This document shows, in pieces, positions 1 to 7,541 of a stretch of DNA of 35,698 bases; position 1 is the stretch's first letter; each line of letters begins with the position of its first letter. The notes beneath the pieces are model-generated. The model had not been told where the DNA came from. It ran no database searches and saw only the letters and a list, made by a program, of their open reading frames with translations. The stretch is taken from assembly GCA_964600025.1 (NCBI GenBank), contig CAZRHJ010000019.1, positions 1 to 35,698 on the forward strand, given 5' to 3'. The DNA is from JADFUS01 sp964600025 (lineage in GTDB: Bacteria; Bacteroidota; Bacteroidia; Bacteroidales; Rikenellaceae). Position numbers and translations under genes: made by a program.

Positions 1-434
1 ATGAATATTATAGTTAGAGTAAATATATAATACATAACTATTTAATGTATTGATATTCAATATTATAAATATTTAATAAACACATAATATTCTCTATATT
101 AATATATAAATATTGTTATATTTCAAACTCTATTTACACTTGTAAACACATACAAATGTAATTTTCACATAGAAAACTATCAAGAAATATCAAAATTCAT
201 CTCTTCACTCTTTTGAATAAAAAACTGCCTGCTCTACCCCACCATTTTCCGATTTTGGAGTTTTAAAACAATAATTTGCCCAAAAATATGATTTTTACAT
301 TATCCCAATAACAATGAAACAATCTAAAAACATAAGCTAAAATTTGATTTAATTATGTTAAATTATTTATTACTAAAAAAATCACTGCTCCACAGAATAA
401 ACCCAATTAAAACTTTCAAGCCATTTTAAACAAA
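1..434. other. AT-rich intergenic stretch without recognisable gene
   Basis: I see no open reading frame of convincing length, no tRNA-like fold and no clear promoter here. The sequence is strongly AT-rich and runs up to the tpiA terminator hairpin. Its other side lies outside the window, so it may be the 3' or 5' flank of a gene that cannot be seen. Confidence 0.5.
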
Positions 435-464
435 AAAGCCTATCCAATAATTTGGATAGGCTTT
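435..464 (-). terminator. Rho-independent terminator downstream of tpiA
   Basis: A perfect 13-bp inverted repeat (arms 435-447 and 452-464) has a 4-nt loop. Read on the minus strand it is followed by a run of six T. It lies about 100 nt past the tpiA stop codon, and a truncated copy of the dispersed repeat sits in between. Confidence 0.85.
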
Positions 465-472
465 AAAGTCTT

Positions 473-545
473 TGTAAAAAAATTATCTATCAGAAATCAT
501 ACAAGCTCACAATAAACTCTTATCTCTTATGATATTTTTTGTAAT
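473..545 (-). repeat. Dispersed structured repeat, copy 1 (truncated)
   Basis: Matches the middle of the family described at 7280-7519, in reverse orientation. Shared blocks include the ACAAGCTC segment, the AATAAACTC segment, TATCTCTTA and GATATTTT. Both ends of the element are missing: the central hairpin on one side and the distal hairpin on the other. It lies between the tpiA stop and its terminator. The similarity was judged by eye and includes several mismatches. Confidence 0.65.
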
Positions 546-561
546 ATGAATTATAAACGTC

Positions 562-1311
562 TTAGAAAGACTTAGCAATAGCAATAAAATCATCTGCAAC
601 AAGTGCTGCTCCACCAATCAAACCACCATCAACGTCAGGTTTAGAGAAAATATCTTTTGCATTGCCTGGTTTACAGCTACCACCATAAAGAATAGAAGTA
701 TTTTCAGCTGCTGCACCAAATTTTTCTTTCAAGATTTGACGAATAAATGCGTGAACTTCTTGTGCTTGGTCGCTTGATGCTGTTTTGCCAGTTCCGATAG
801 CCCATACAGGCTCATAAGCAACGATTAAAGAGTCAAATTGCTCTGCTGACAAATTGTATACAACCTCAGTAATTTGAGCCTTAATAACGTCAAAATGCTT
901 GTTAGCCTCTCTTTCTTCAAGTTTCTCACCCACACAATAGATTGGAGTTAGTCCATTAGCATAAGCCAAAGCCATTTTTTTGTTAAGAGTTTCGCTTATC
1001 TCTCCATAATACTCACGACGCTCAGAGTGTCCCAAAATCACATACTGACATTCAAGACCTTTAATCATTTCAGCAGAAACCTCGCCAGTATAAGCACCTT
1101 TTGCTTGGTCAGCACAGTTTTGAGCACCAAAACCTACAACACTGCCATTAAGCACATTAGCAATAGGAGCAATGTGTGTAAATGGTGGGCAAACAATAAG
1201 TTTAGCACCGTTCAATTCGTTTGATTTAGCAAGAATCTCTTTTGCTAATTCTACACCTGCATTAACTGTTGTGTTCATTTTCCAGTTACCTGCTACAATG
1301 TTTTTTCTCAT
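562..1311 (-). CDS. tpiA: Triosephosphate isomerase
   Basis: Interconverts dihydroxyacetone phosphate and glyceraldehyde 3-phosphate in glycolysis and gluconeogenesis; cytosolic TIM barrel. The 249-residue length is standard. The expected catalytic residues are visible: N9 and K11 in AGNWKMN, H95 in LGHSERR, and E167 in AYEPVWAIGTGKT, which begins the flexible loop 6. The phosphate-binding YGGS and GLIGGA segments near the C-terminus are also present. It lies downstream of lysS on the same strand, but the lysS terminator hairpin separates them, so it is probably transcribed on its own. I could not find a convincing promoter box. The ATG start matches the family start directly (MRKNIVAGNWKMN). 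Identification is secure. Confidence 0.97.
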   Translation of the reverse strand: MRKNIVAGNWKMNTTVNAGVELAKEILAKSNELNGAKLIVCPPFTHIAPIANVLNGSVVGFGAQNCADQAKGAYTGEVSAEMIKGLECQYVILGHSERREYYGEISETLNKKMALAYANGLTPIYCVGEKLEEREANKHFDVIKAQITEVVYNLSAEQFDSLIVAYEPVWAIGTGKTASSDQAQEVHAFIRQILKEKFGAAAENTSILYGGSCKPGNAKDIFSKPDVDGGLIGGAALVADDFIAIAKSF

Positions 1312-1344
1312 AGTTATTTTGTTTTTTAAAATTATGCTTTACAA

Positions 1345-1369
1345 AAAAAGGGCTAAAAAAGCCCTTTTT
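1345..1369 (-). terminator. Terminator downstream of lysS
   Basis: Nine-base-pair hairpin with arms 1345-1353 and 1361-1369 (a GGGC/GCCC core flanked by A and T runs) and a 7-nt loop. Read on the minus strand it ends in a T run, 13 nt past the lysS stop. The A/T flanks make it symmetrical, so it could also stop plus-strand transcription. Confidence 0.85.
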
Positions 1370-1382
1370 ATTCAATTTTAGA

Positions 1383-3104
1383 CTATTTCAACCAGTCCTC
1401 GACATCTTGTGCCGAAGGATTTTTAAGTCCTAATTTATTCTTTTTATTGTAACCACAAAGGTCGTTAAACAGTTTACCAGCCGAACATTCTTTTAGTGCA
1501 GCAACAGTTTTATAACCAAGTTGATTAACAACCTCTACCCATTCTTTTGCAATTCCAATATTCTCAAAAGCCTCTACACTATCTACAACAGCTTTTTTCT
1601 CTGGACGCATTTGAGGGAAGAACAATACATCTTGAATAGACGATTGGTTTGTCATAAACATAGTCAAACGGTCGATACCAATACCCATACCAGAACAGTT
1701 TGGCATACCATATTCCAAAGCTCTAACAAAGTCCATATCAATAAACATAGCCTCGTCATCACCTTTCTCAGACAAACGAACTTGCTCTTGGAAACGCTCC
1801 AACTGGTCGATAGGGTCGTTTAGCTCCGAATAAGCATTACAAAGTTCTTTGCCATTTACGAACAATTCAAAACGCTCTGTAAGGTTTGGATTCTCACGAT
1901 GACGCTTACTAAGTGGCGACATTTCTGTTGGGTAATCCATTACGAAAGTAGGCTGAACAAGGTCGTGCTCACACTTCTCACCAAAGATAGCATCAATCAA
2001 TTTGCCTTTACCAAAAGACTCATCAACCTCTACACCAAGCTCTTTACAAGCTGCAAACAATTCTTCTTCACTCTTACCAGTAATATCAAAACCTGTATGT
2101 TGTTTAATCAAATCTGTCATTGTAACACGACGGAACGGACGTTTAAAGTCAATTTGTTTGTCGCCAATCATAACCTGAGTTTGGTTGTGAAGAGCAAGTG
2201 CCACACGCTCAATCATTTCTTCTGTAAAATCCATCATCCAGAAATAATCTTTGTAAGCCACATAAATCTCCATTACAGTAAACTCTGGGTTGTGTGTTCT
2301 GTCCATACCCTCGTTACGGAAGTCTTTTGCAAACTCATAAACACCGTCAAAACCACCAACGATAAGTTTTTTCAAATATAACTCATTAGCAATACGAAGA
2401 TACAAAGGAATGTTCAAAGTATTGTGGTGAGTGATAAAAGGACGAGCAGCAGCTCCCCCCGGAATAGGTTGAAGAATTGGAGTTTCTACCTCTACATAGC
2501 CTTTTGAATTAAAGAACTCACGCATAGTATTGATAATCTTTGTTCTTTTCAAGAAAGTGTCTTTCACTCCCGGATTTACAACCAAATCCACATATCTCTG
2601 ACGGTAACGCATTTCTGCATCAGTAACAGCATCAAACACTTGACCATCTTTTTCTTTTACGATAGGAAGTGGGCGAATAGATTTACTAATAACAGTTAAT
2701 TCGCTACAATGTATTGAAAGTTCGCCAGTTTGAGTAGTAAATACTCTACCTTTGATACCTACAATATCGCCAATGTCCAAAAGCTTTTTGAACACAATAT
2801 TGTACATATCTTTGTTTTCGTCTGGACAAATCTCGTCACGCTTAATATATACTTGAATCTTACCCTTTGAGTCTTGTAATAAAACAAAAGAAGCATTACC
2901 CATAATACGACGACTCATTATACGTCCTGCGATAGATACTTCTTGGAAATTATTTTCCTCTGCATTATAGCCTTCCTTAATTTCTTGACTATCAGTGTTT
3001 GTAGTAAACATTTTAGCTGGGTAAGGCTCAATACCCATCTTTCTCAACTCGTTTAGAGAGTTTCTTCTAATAATCTCTTGTTCGCTTAATTCTAAATTGC
3101 TCAT
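1383..3104 (-). CDS. lysS: Lysyl-tRNA synthetase, class II
   Basis: Charges tRNA-Lys with lysine using ATP; cytosolic homodimer. The 573-residue protein has an N-terminal OB-fold anticodon-binding domain (about residues 55-150, containing IAGRIMSRRIMG and GDIVGIKGRV). The class II catalytic core follows: motif 1 around ETPILQPIPGGA, motif 2 as FRNEGMDRTHNPEFT, and motif 3 as GMGIGIDRLTMF near residues 530-540. Length is typical of bacterial LysRS. A TACTTTTGC -7 box lies about 40 nt upstream of the start codon, and a hairpin terminator follows the stop, so it appears to be a single-gene unit. No truncation or missing motif is seen. Confidence 0.97.
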   Translation of the reverse strand: MSNLELSEQEIIRRNSLNELRKMGIEPYPAKMFTTNTDSQEIKEGYNAEENNFQEVSIAGRIMSRRIMGNASFVLLQDSKGKIQVYIKRDEICPDENKDMYNIVFKKLLDIGDIVGIKGRVFTTQTGELSIHCSELTVISKSIRPLPIVKEKDGQVFDAVTDAEMRYRQRYVDLVVNPGVKDTFLKRTKIINTMREFFNSKGYVEVETPILQPIPGGAAARPFITHHNTLNIPLYLRIANELYLKKLIVGGFDGVYEFAKDFRNEGMDRTHNPEFTVMEIYVAYKDYFWMMDFTEEMIERVALALHNQTQVMIGDKQIDFKRPFRRVTMTDLIKQHTGFDITGKSEEELFAACKELGVEVDESFGKGKLIDAIFGEKCEHDLVQPTFVMDYPTEMSPLSKRHRENPNLTERFELFVNGKELCNAYSELNDPIDQLERFQEQVRLSEKGDDEAMFIDMDFVRALEYGMPNCSGMGIGIDRLTMFMTNQSSIQDVLFFPQMRPEKKAVVDSVEAFENIGIAKEWVEVVNQLGYKTVAALKECSAGKLFNDLCGYNKKNKLGLKNPSAQDVEDWLK

Positions 3105-3144
3105 TTCCTATTATGTATAAAATGCTATATCTTGTGATTAAAAC

Positions 3145-3153
3145 GCAAAAGTA
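3145..3153 (-). promoter_or_regulatory. Putative lysS promoter (-7 box)
   Basis: On the minus strand this reads TACTTTTGC, matching the Bacteroidetes primary-sigma -7 consensus TAnnTTTG. It lies about 40 nt upstream of the lysS start codon. I see no perfect -33 TTTG at the expected spacing. Confidence 0.55.
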
Positions 3154-3192
3154 ATAAATATTTTCTTAATATTCAACACCAAGTTTGTAAAT

Positions 3193-3783
3193 TCAACAAC
3201 TTGTACAAACAATACTTTCGCCAATATTAAAATATTTGAATTTATAAACCTTTTGTTTGTATTCTACTTCCACACTATCATTTGATATACAAGTGGTTAC
3301 GAAATCATCTTTAAATTCTATTTCTTTTACATTAATTTTTTTGTAGAGAGCCTCTTTGGCACACCACGCCACACACTTTTCTCGTTGAGAAATTATAAAC
3401 TCTCGTTCATTTTCATTCAAAAAACGTTTTGCAACTCTATCAAAATTTCTGTTTGTGGATTCAATATCTACACCACAATCCATATCTGAAAACATCACAC
3501 AACAGTATTTGTCTGTATGTGAAATAGACACCTTCAAATCTGTATTTTTTAGACAAAGTTTTCGCTCAGAATAATACATCTCAACACCACTAATTTGGGA
3601 TTGAATAATATATTTAGACACCAGCCACTCACGCCTACGTCCAACAGCACCAATAGACAGATAATTTTCGTGTAGTTTGTCGGGCAGCGAAACACGGCTC
3701 TCAAAAAACTCCAAATCCTCTGTAATCTCCCAAACTATCAACCTACTACTACCAGATAATTTTTTATTTATTATCTGTGGCAT
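3193..3783 (-). CDS. 4'-phosphopantetheinyl transferase (Sfp/AcpT type)
   Basis: Transfers the phosphopantetheine arm of coenzyme A onto a serine of an acyl or peptidyl carrier protein. The 196-residue protein carries the superfamily's two signature segments: CGVDIES, with Mg-binding D106 and E108, and WCAKEALYK, with W140, K143, E144 and K148. SISHT (residues 86-90) is the conserved strand before the first motif. Its start overlaps the end of the gldE-like gene by 20 nt, which indicates translational coupling. The order GldE then PPTase is, as I recall, common in Bacteroidales. No NRPS or PKS gene lies in the window, so it may serve as the general holo-ACP synthase. The exact carrier protein is unknown. 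Confidence 0.88.
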   Translation of the reverse strand: MPQIINKKLSGSSRLIVWEITEDLEFFESRVSLPDKLHENYLSIGAVGRRREWLVSKYIIQSQISGVEMYYSERKLCLKNTDLKVSISHTDKYCCVMFSDMDCGVDIESTNRNFDRVAKRFLNENEREFIISQREKCVAWCAKEALYKKINVKEIEFKDDFVTTCISNDSVEVEYKQKVYKFKYFNIGESIVCTSC

Positions 3784-5038
3784 CTTCGTCAGTTTTAGTA
3801 ACTTTCACTCTATCTATCCTAAAATTATCTACTTTGACAACCGTAAGGACATAATCCAAAAGGTTAGCTTTTGAGCCTATTTTAGGCATTTCTTGTCTAA
3901 GTTCAACCATCAGACCAGCAAGAGTTTCTGCCCCTGCCCTAACCTCTTCTATATCGTCCAAATCAATTCCCAATACTTGTGCAAAATCACTAATTGCAGT
4001 TTTGCCCTCAAATATGTAGTTTTTGTCATCAATCTGTGAGTAAAAAGGGTCTTCTGTATCCGACTCGTCTTCAATTTCGCCAACTATTTCTTCCAAAATA
4101 TCTTCCAAAGACACTATACCGAGTGTCGAACCATATTCATCTACCACAATAGCGAGATGGATTTTTTTCTTTTGAAATTTAACAAGCAATTCGCTAATCA
4201 TTTTGGTATCAGACACAAAATATGGTTTACGAATTATAGACACCCACTCAAAATCATCTTTTTCCATATACGGAATAAGGTCTTTGACGTACAAAACCCC
4301 AATGATATTATCAAGCACATCTCTATAAACTGGAATTCTCGAAAAACCAGAGTCCAAAACAATATCCAAGACTTCTCTGTATGAGGCAGTTGCAGATACA
4401 GTTACCATATCTGTTCTATGACACATAATATCAGTTACTTCGGCATTTGCAAAACGAGCCATACCCTCCAAAATTCGCTTATCTTCGGGAGTAGATGCTT
4501 TCGAAACAATCTCGACTGCATCGTTTAATTCCTCCATCGAGATATGGTTTATAGTTTCGCTATACTCCATATTAAATGCCAATGTTTTGAACATATAAAT
4601 CAGAGAAGTAGTAGGATAAGTTATCCAAAGAAACACCCTGACAACTGGACTAAAAAAACGAATTACTCCCATACGCCATTTTGCAAACATTAGTGGCAAA
4701 ACATAGTAAGTAGTTATTACCAAACACATTACCACAAGCAATGACACAAAATCACGCAACAAATTATCTTCTATGGAAAAATAAAATACCAAATTAAAAA
4801 TATAATCGCCAGTAAAAGCCATTACTACTATTAATAGTAGATTTATTTGACCTATCGAAAGATTTACACGTTCTTTTGATGCGTGCAAAAACTCAACCAT
4901 TTTTTTTGTCGCTCCACCAAGCGAAGCCATTTCTTTTGAAGATATTTGTTCCAAAGACATTTTGTATAACGAGAATACAAACAATAAAAAAATTGAAACG
5001 TAAAAGGCAATATTTACCCAACTTGAATAATCGTCCAT
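3764..5038 (-). CDS. GldE-like membrane protein with CBS pair and CorC/HlyC domain
   Basis: Integral membrane protein of the DUF21-CBS-CorC_HlyC family. The 424 residues show four hydrophobic segments (about 7-25, 64-88, 96-118 and 128-150). A cytosolic region with two CBS repeats follows (about 195-325; SATASYREVLDIVLDSGFS and the stretch around AIVVDEYGSTLGIVSLED), then a C-terminal CorC_HlyC domain (about 340-420). Relatives in Flavobacteria are called GldE and linked to gliding; others are magnesium or cobalt efflux factors. No other gliding genes are visible here, so a role in ion homeostasis or envelope stress is at least as likely. It lies 2 nt after the OsmC gene and overlaps the PPTase gene, which suggests a three-gene operon. 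Confidence 0.85.
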   Translation of the reverse strand: MDDYSSWVNIAFYVSIFLLFVFSLYKMSLEQISSKEMASLGGATKKMVEFLHASKERVNLSIGQINLLLIVVMAFTGDYIFNLVFYFSIEDNLLRDFVSLLVVMCLVITTYYVLPLMFAKWRMGVIRFFSPVVRVFLWITYPTTSLIYMFKTLAFNMEYSETINHISMEELNDAVEIVSKASTPEDKRILEGMARFANAEVTDIMCHRTDMVTVSATASYREVLDIVLDSGFSRIPVYRDVLDNIIGVLYVKDLIPYMEKDDFEWVSIIRKPYFVSDTKMISELLVKFQKKKIHLAIVVDEYGSTLGIVSLEDILEEIVGEIEDESDTEDPFYSQIDDKNYIFEGKTAISDFAQVLGIDLDDIEEVRAGAETLAGLMVELRQEMPKIGSKANLLDYVLTVVKVDNFRIDRVKVTKTDEDATDNK

Positions 5039-5040
5039 TT

Positions 5041-5448
5041 TTATTTTTTAAAAGTATATTTTATTTCTTTTTTGATTTCGGTGTGCAGAGAGTTATACAC
5101 AGGACAAGTAGTTGCCACTCGTTGTAGAATTGTCATAGTTTTCTGGTCGTATTGCTCTGGAAAAGTGAAAGTTATATGAATTTCGCCTATACGACGAGGC
5201 TCTGCATACATCACTTTTGTAATTTCTAATTCTGCTCCAATTAGATTTACACCCAAAGATTCTGCTTTCATACCCATAATAGTAAGCATACAACTTCCCA
5301 AAGCACCTGCAACGGTGTCTGTTGGAGAGAAATATTCGCCTTTACCATTATTATCTACTGGGGCGTCAGTGATTAATTTATTTCCAGATTGGATATGCAC
5401 CATTTCTGTACGCAACTGACCTAAATATACTGTTTTAATTGTAGCCAT
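5041..5448 (-). CDS. OsmC/Ohr-family protein
   Basis: Small cytosolic protein of the OsmC superfamily, whose characterised members reduce organic or fatty-acid hydroperoxides with a cysteine pair. Both expected cysteines are visible: one in GALGSCMLTIMGM and one in TTCPVYNSLH. I chose the internal ATG at 5448 (135 residues, MATIKTVYLG) rather than the ATG at 5478, because the promoter-like box occupies 5478-5485 and would overlap the longer start. The shorter form also matches normal family length. Two nucleotides separate its stop from gldE, so it is probably the first gene of osmC-gldE-PPTase. It resembles the YhfA-like branch rather than classical Ohr, but I cannot place it firmly. Confidence 0.85.
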   Translation of the reverse strand: MATIKTVYLGQLRTEMVHIQSGNKLITDAPVDNNGKGEYFSPTDTVAGALGSCMLTIMGMKAESLGVNLIGAELEITKVMYAEPRRIGEIHITFTFPEQYDQKTMTILQRVATTCPVYNSLHTEIKKEIKYTFKK

Positions 5449-5477
5449 TTTGTTTTTATTCTTAAAATTATTACTCA

Positions 5478-5485
5478 CAAATATA
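5478..5485 (-). promoter_or_regulatory. Putative osmC-gldE-PPTase promoter (-7 box)
   Basis: Reads TATATTTG on the minus strand, matching TAnnTTTG. It lies about 30 nt upstream of the ATG at 5448 and overlaps the alternative upstream ATG, which argues that the longer ORF start is not used. Confidence 0.5.
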
Positions 5486-5588
5486 ATGTTTTATTTTTTT
5501 ATTTCTATATAATACACTATTTTTGTAAATAAATTTTAGTTTAAATATCTATAATTAGGTTATAAACAATCACTTAAATAAAAATTAA

Positions 5589-6188
5589 ATGATAATCAAA
5601 ACAGCAGATTTTGTATGTAGTAGTGCAAAAGTTGAACAATGTCCACCAACAAACAAATTAGAATTTGCGTTTATTGGACGCAGTAACGTTGGTAAAAGTT
5701 CGCTAATCAATATGCTAACTGGACGCAACTCATTAGCAAAAGTATCTTCTACACCTGGCAAAACCCAACTCATAAACCATTTTAACATAAATGATTCTTG
5801 GTTGCTGGTGGATTTACCTGGCTACGGCTATGCTCGTGTTTCTCAAAACAAAAAGAATCGCTTTTCGCTTATAATCGAAAGCTATGTTTTGAAACGTGAA
5901 GAACTGCATTTGTTGTTTGTACTTGTGGATTCTCGTCACGCACCCCAAAAGATAGACGTAGATTTTATGAATTTTTTGGGCGAAAGCGGTATTCCATTTA
6001 TGATTATATTCACAAAATGCGACAAATTATCAAAAACACAACTTGCCAATAACATAGAAACCTACAAAACAGAAATATTGAAATATTGGGAGGAAATGCC
6101 ACGATACTTTGTTACATCAAGCGAAAAAAGCATAGGCAAGGACGATGTTTTGGACTACATAGACGAGTGTTTGCAAAATTCCAAATAA
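5589..6188 (+). CDS. engB: Ribosome-biogenesis GTPase EngB/YsxC
   Basis: Essential TrmE-Era-like GTPase needed for late assembly of the 50S ribosomal subunit. The G motifs are in order in 199 residues: G1 GRSNVGKS (30-37), G2 STPGKTQ with T55, G3 DLPGYGYA (from residue 75), G4 TKCDK (142-146) and G5 near TSSEKS. Length is typical. It is the first plus-strand gene, divergent from the osmC gene with about 140 nt between the starts, and is followed by prs 78 nt downstream, which has its own promoter box. I found no clear promoter box for engB itself. Identification is secure. Confidence 0.96.
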   Translation: MIIKTADFVCSSAKVEQCPPTNKLEFAFIGRSNVGKSSLINMLTGRNSLAKVSSTPGKTQLINHFNINDSWLLVDLPGYGYARVSQNKKNRFSLIIESYVLKREELHLLFVLVDSRHAPQKIDVDFMNFLGESGIPFMIIFTKCDKLSKTQLANNIETYKTEILKYWEEMPRYFVTSSEKSIGKDDVLDYIDECLQNSK

Positions 6189-6226
6189 TTTTACAAATTT
6201 TAGGTCTATACTCTAAATATATTCAC

Positions 6227-6235
6227 TACCTTTGC
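6227..6235 (+). promoter_or_regulatory. Putative prs promoter (-7 box)
   Basis: TACCTTTGC fits the Bacteroidetes -7 consensus TAnnTTTG and lies 32 nt upstream of the prs ATG. The same 9-mer precedes hpt at 32543. No perfect -33 TTTG is visible. Confidence 0.6.
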
Positions 6236-6266
6236 ACAAAATAACAAATCACATATCTATATAATA

Positions 6267-7202
6267 ATGCACAAAATTAAATTCTTTACTGGAAGAGGTA
6301 CTCGTTACCTTGCTGAAAAGATTGCCAAAGAGTATGGTATCGAATTAGGCGATTCTGATGTTACAGATTTTAGCGATGGCGAATTTCAGCCTTCATTTAA
6401 CGAATCTATCAGAGGTTGTACTATCTTTATTATCCAATCTACATTCCCACCAACAGACAATTTATTTGAGTTGTTGATGATGGTTGACGCAGCTAAAAGA
6501 GCTTCTGCACACAAAGTTATTGCAGTTATGCCATATTTTGGTTGGGCACGTCAAGACCGTAAAGACAAACCACGTGTTTCTATCGGTGCAAAATTAGTTG
6601 CTAACTTACTTCAAGCAGCTGGTGTTGATAGAGTTATGACAATGGATCTTCACGCAGACCAAATCCAAGGTTTCTTTGACATCACAGTTGACCACTTGTT
6701 TGGTAGCAGTATTTTCATTCCTTACATCGAGAAACTAAACCTTGAAAACCTTGTTATTGCAGCTCCTGATATGGGTGGTGCAAAACGTGCTAACGCTTAT
6801 GGAAAACACCTTGGTGCTCCAATCGTAATTAGCCACAAACAACGTGAAAAAGCAAATGTTGTAGGGTCTATGACAGTTATTGGCGAGGTTGCAGGTAAAG
6901 ACGTTATCATCGTTGATGATATGATTGATACAGCAGGAACAATCACAAAAGCTGCTGATATGATGATAGAAAAAGGTGCTAAGAGCGTTCGTGCTATCGT
7001 AACTCACCCAGTTATGTCTGGTCCAGCTTACGAAAGAATTAACGATTCTAAACTTTGCGAAGTTATCGTTTCTGACACTATTCCATTGAATACAGACAAA
7101 GACCTTTCTAAATTCACAGTTCTATCTGTTGCTCCTTTGTTTGCAGATGTTATAGACAGAGTTTACTCATACAAAGAAATTAGTTCAAGCTTTATTTTCT
7201 AA
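6267..7202 (+). CDS. prs: Ribose-phosphate pyrophosphokinase (PRPP synthetase)
   Basis: Makes phosphoribosyl pyrophosphate from ribose 5-phosphate and ATP, feeding purine, pyrimidine, histidine and NAD synthesis. The 311-residue length is typical of class I enzymes. The PRPP-binding signature is VDDMIDTAGT (about residues 215-225). The flexible catalytic loop is near KQREKANVVG. The N-terminal ATP-binding region includes GWARQDRKDKPR, and MTMDLHADQIQGFFDI carries the metal-binding histidine. It has its own -7 box upstream and a hairpin downstream that it shares with the convergent protease gene. PRPP made here is the co-substrate of the hypoxanthine phosphoribosyltransferase encoded at 32.6 kb. 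Confidence 0.97.
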   Translation: MHKIKFFTGRGTRYLAEKIAKEYGIELGDSDVTDFSDGEFQPSFNESIRGCTIFIIQSTFPPTDNLFELLMMVDAAKRASAHKVIAVMPYFGWARQDRKDKPRVSIGAKLVANLLQAAGVDRVMTMDLHADQIQGFFDITVDHLFGSSIFIPYIEKLNLENLVIAAPDMGGAKRANAYGKHLGAPIVISHKQREKANVVGSMTVIGEVAGKDVIIVDDMIDTAGTITKAADMMIEKGAKSVRAIVTHPVMSGPAYERINDSKLCEVIVSDTIPLNTDKDLSKFTVLSVAPLFADVIDRVYSYKEISSSFIF

Positions 7203-7224
7203 TTTTCTTTTTACCACAAAAAAC

Positions 7225-7251
7225 GAGGTGTTCAAGTTTCTTGAACACCTC
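7225..7251. terminator. Shared terminator between prs and the S41 protease gene
   Basis: Twelve-base-pair perfect hairpin (arms 7225-7236 and 7240-7251, 3-nt loop) 22 nt past the prs stop. The better T run is on the minus strand, where six T follow the hairpin, so it should also stop transcripts from the protease gene. In that direction a full copy of the dispersed repeat lies between stop codon and terminator and would be part of the 3' UTR. Confidence 0.8.
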
Positions 7252-7279
7252 ATTTCGTATATGTGAATTTATTTTCTAA

Positions 7280-7519
7280 TAGTACTGTCCGCTAAAAACG
7301 AAACTCGCCTATCTTGTTTATTTCACCGATGCTCATAACTCACGTACGCCAGTACGCTACGTTATGACCATCAGCAAAATAACCTAAGAGATCCGAGTTT
7401 ATTGGGAGCTTTTGAGATTTCGGAAAGATAGAAATTTTAAAAATCATTTTTTCCAAGACCCTCATAAATTAAAACACTGTAATATATTATCACTTAACCC
7501 ATTACAATGATCTTTAAAG
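7280..7519 (+). repeat. Dispersed structured repeat, copy 2 (near full length)
   Basis: Reference copy of a repeat of about 235 bp found six times in the window, always between genes. It begins TAGTACTGTCCGCTAAAAAC and ends near ATTACAATGA. Three consecutive stem-loops can be drawn. Stem I has outer arms AAACTCG (7301-7307) and CGAGTTT (7394-7400) around an inner hairpin with TCATAAC/GTTATGA and CGTAC/GTACG arms. Stem II pairs the GAGCTT region with the CCAAG-CTC region. Stem III pairs ACTGTAAT with ATTACAATG. There is no open reading frame of note and no terminal inverted repeats like those of an insertion sequence. Its nature (MITE-like element, REP-like element or RNA) is unknown. Confidence 0.85.
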
Positions 7520-7541
7520 CAAAATATCACTAACTCACAAT

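Noticed and set aside
3764..3783. Frameshift joining gldE and the phosphopantetheinyl transferase
   Set aside because: Both proteins are complete with their own motifs. A 20-nt overlap is ordinary translational coupling.
7332..7370. Small conserved 12-codon frame (starting ATG CTC ATA) inside the repeat, seen in copies 2, 5 and 6
   Set aside because: Copy 3 loses the ATG and copy 4 replaces the whole sequence while keeping base pairing, so hairpin conservation explains it better than a peptide.
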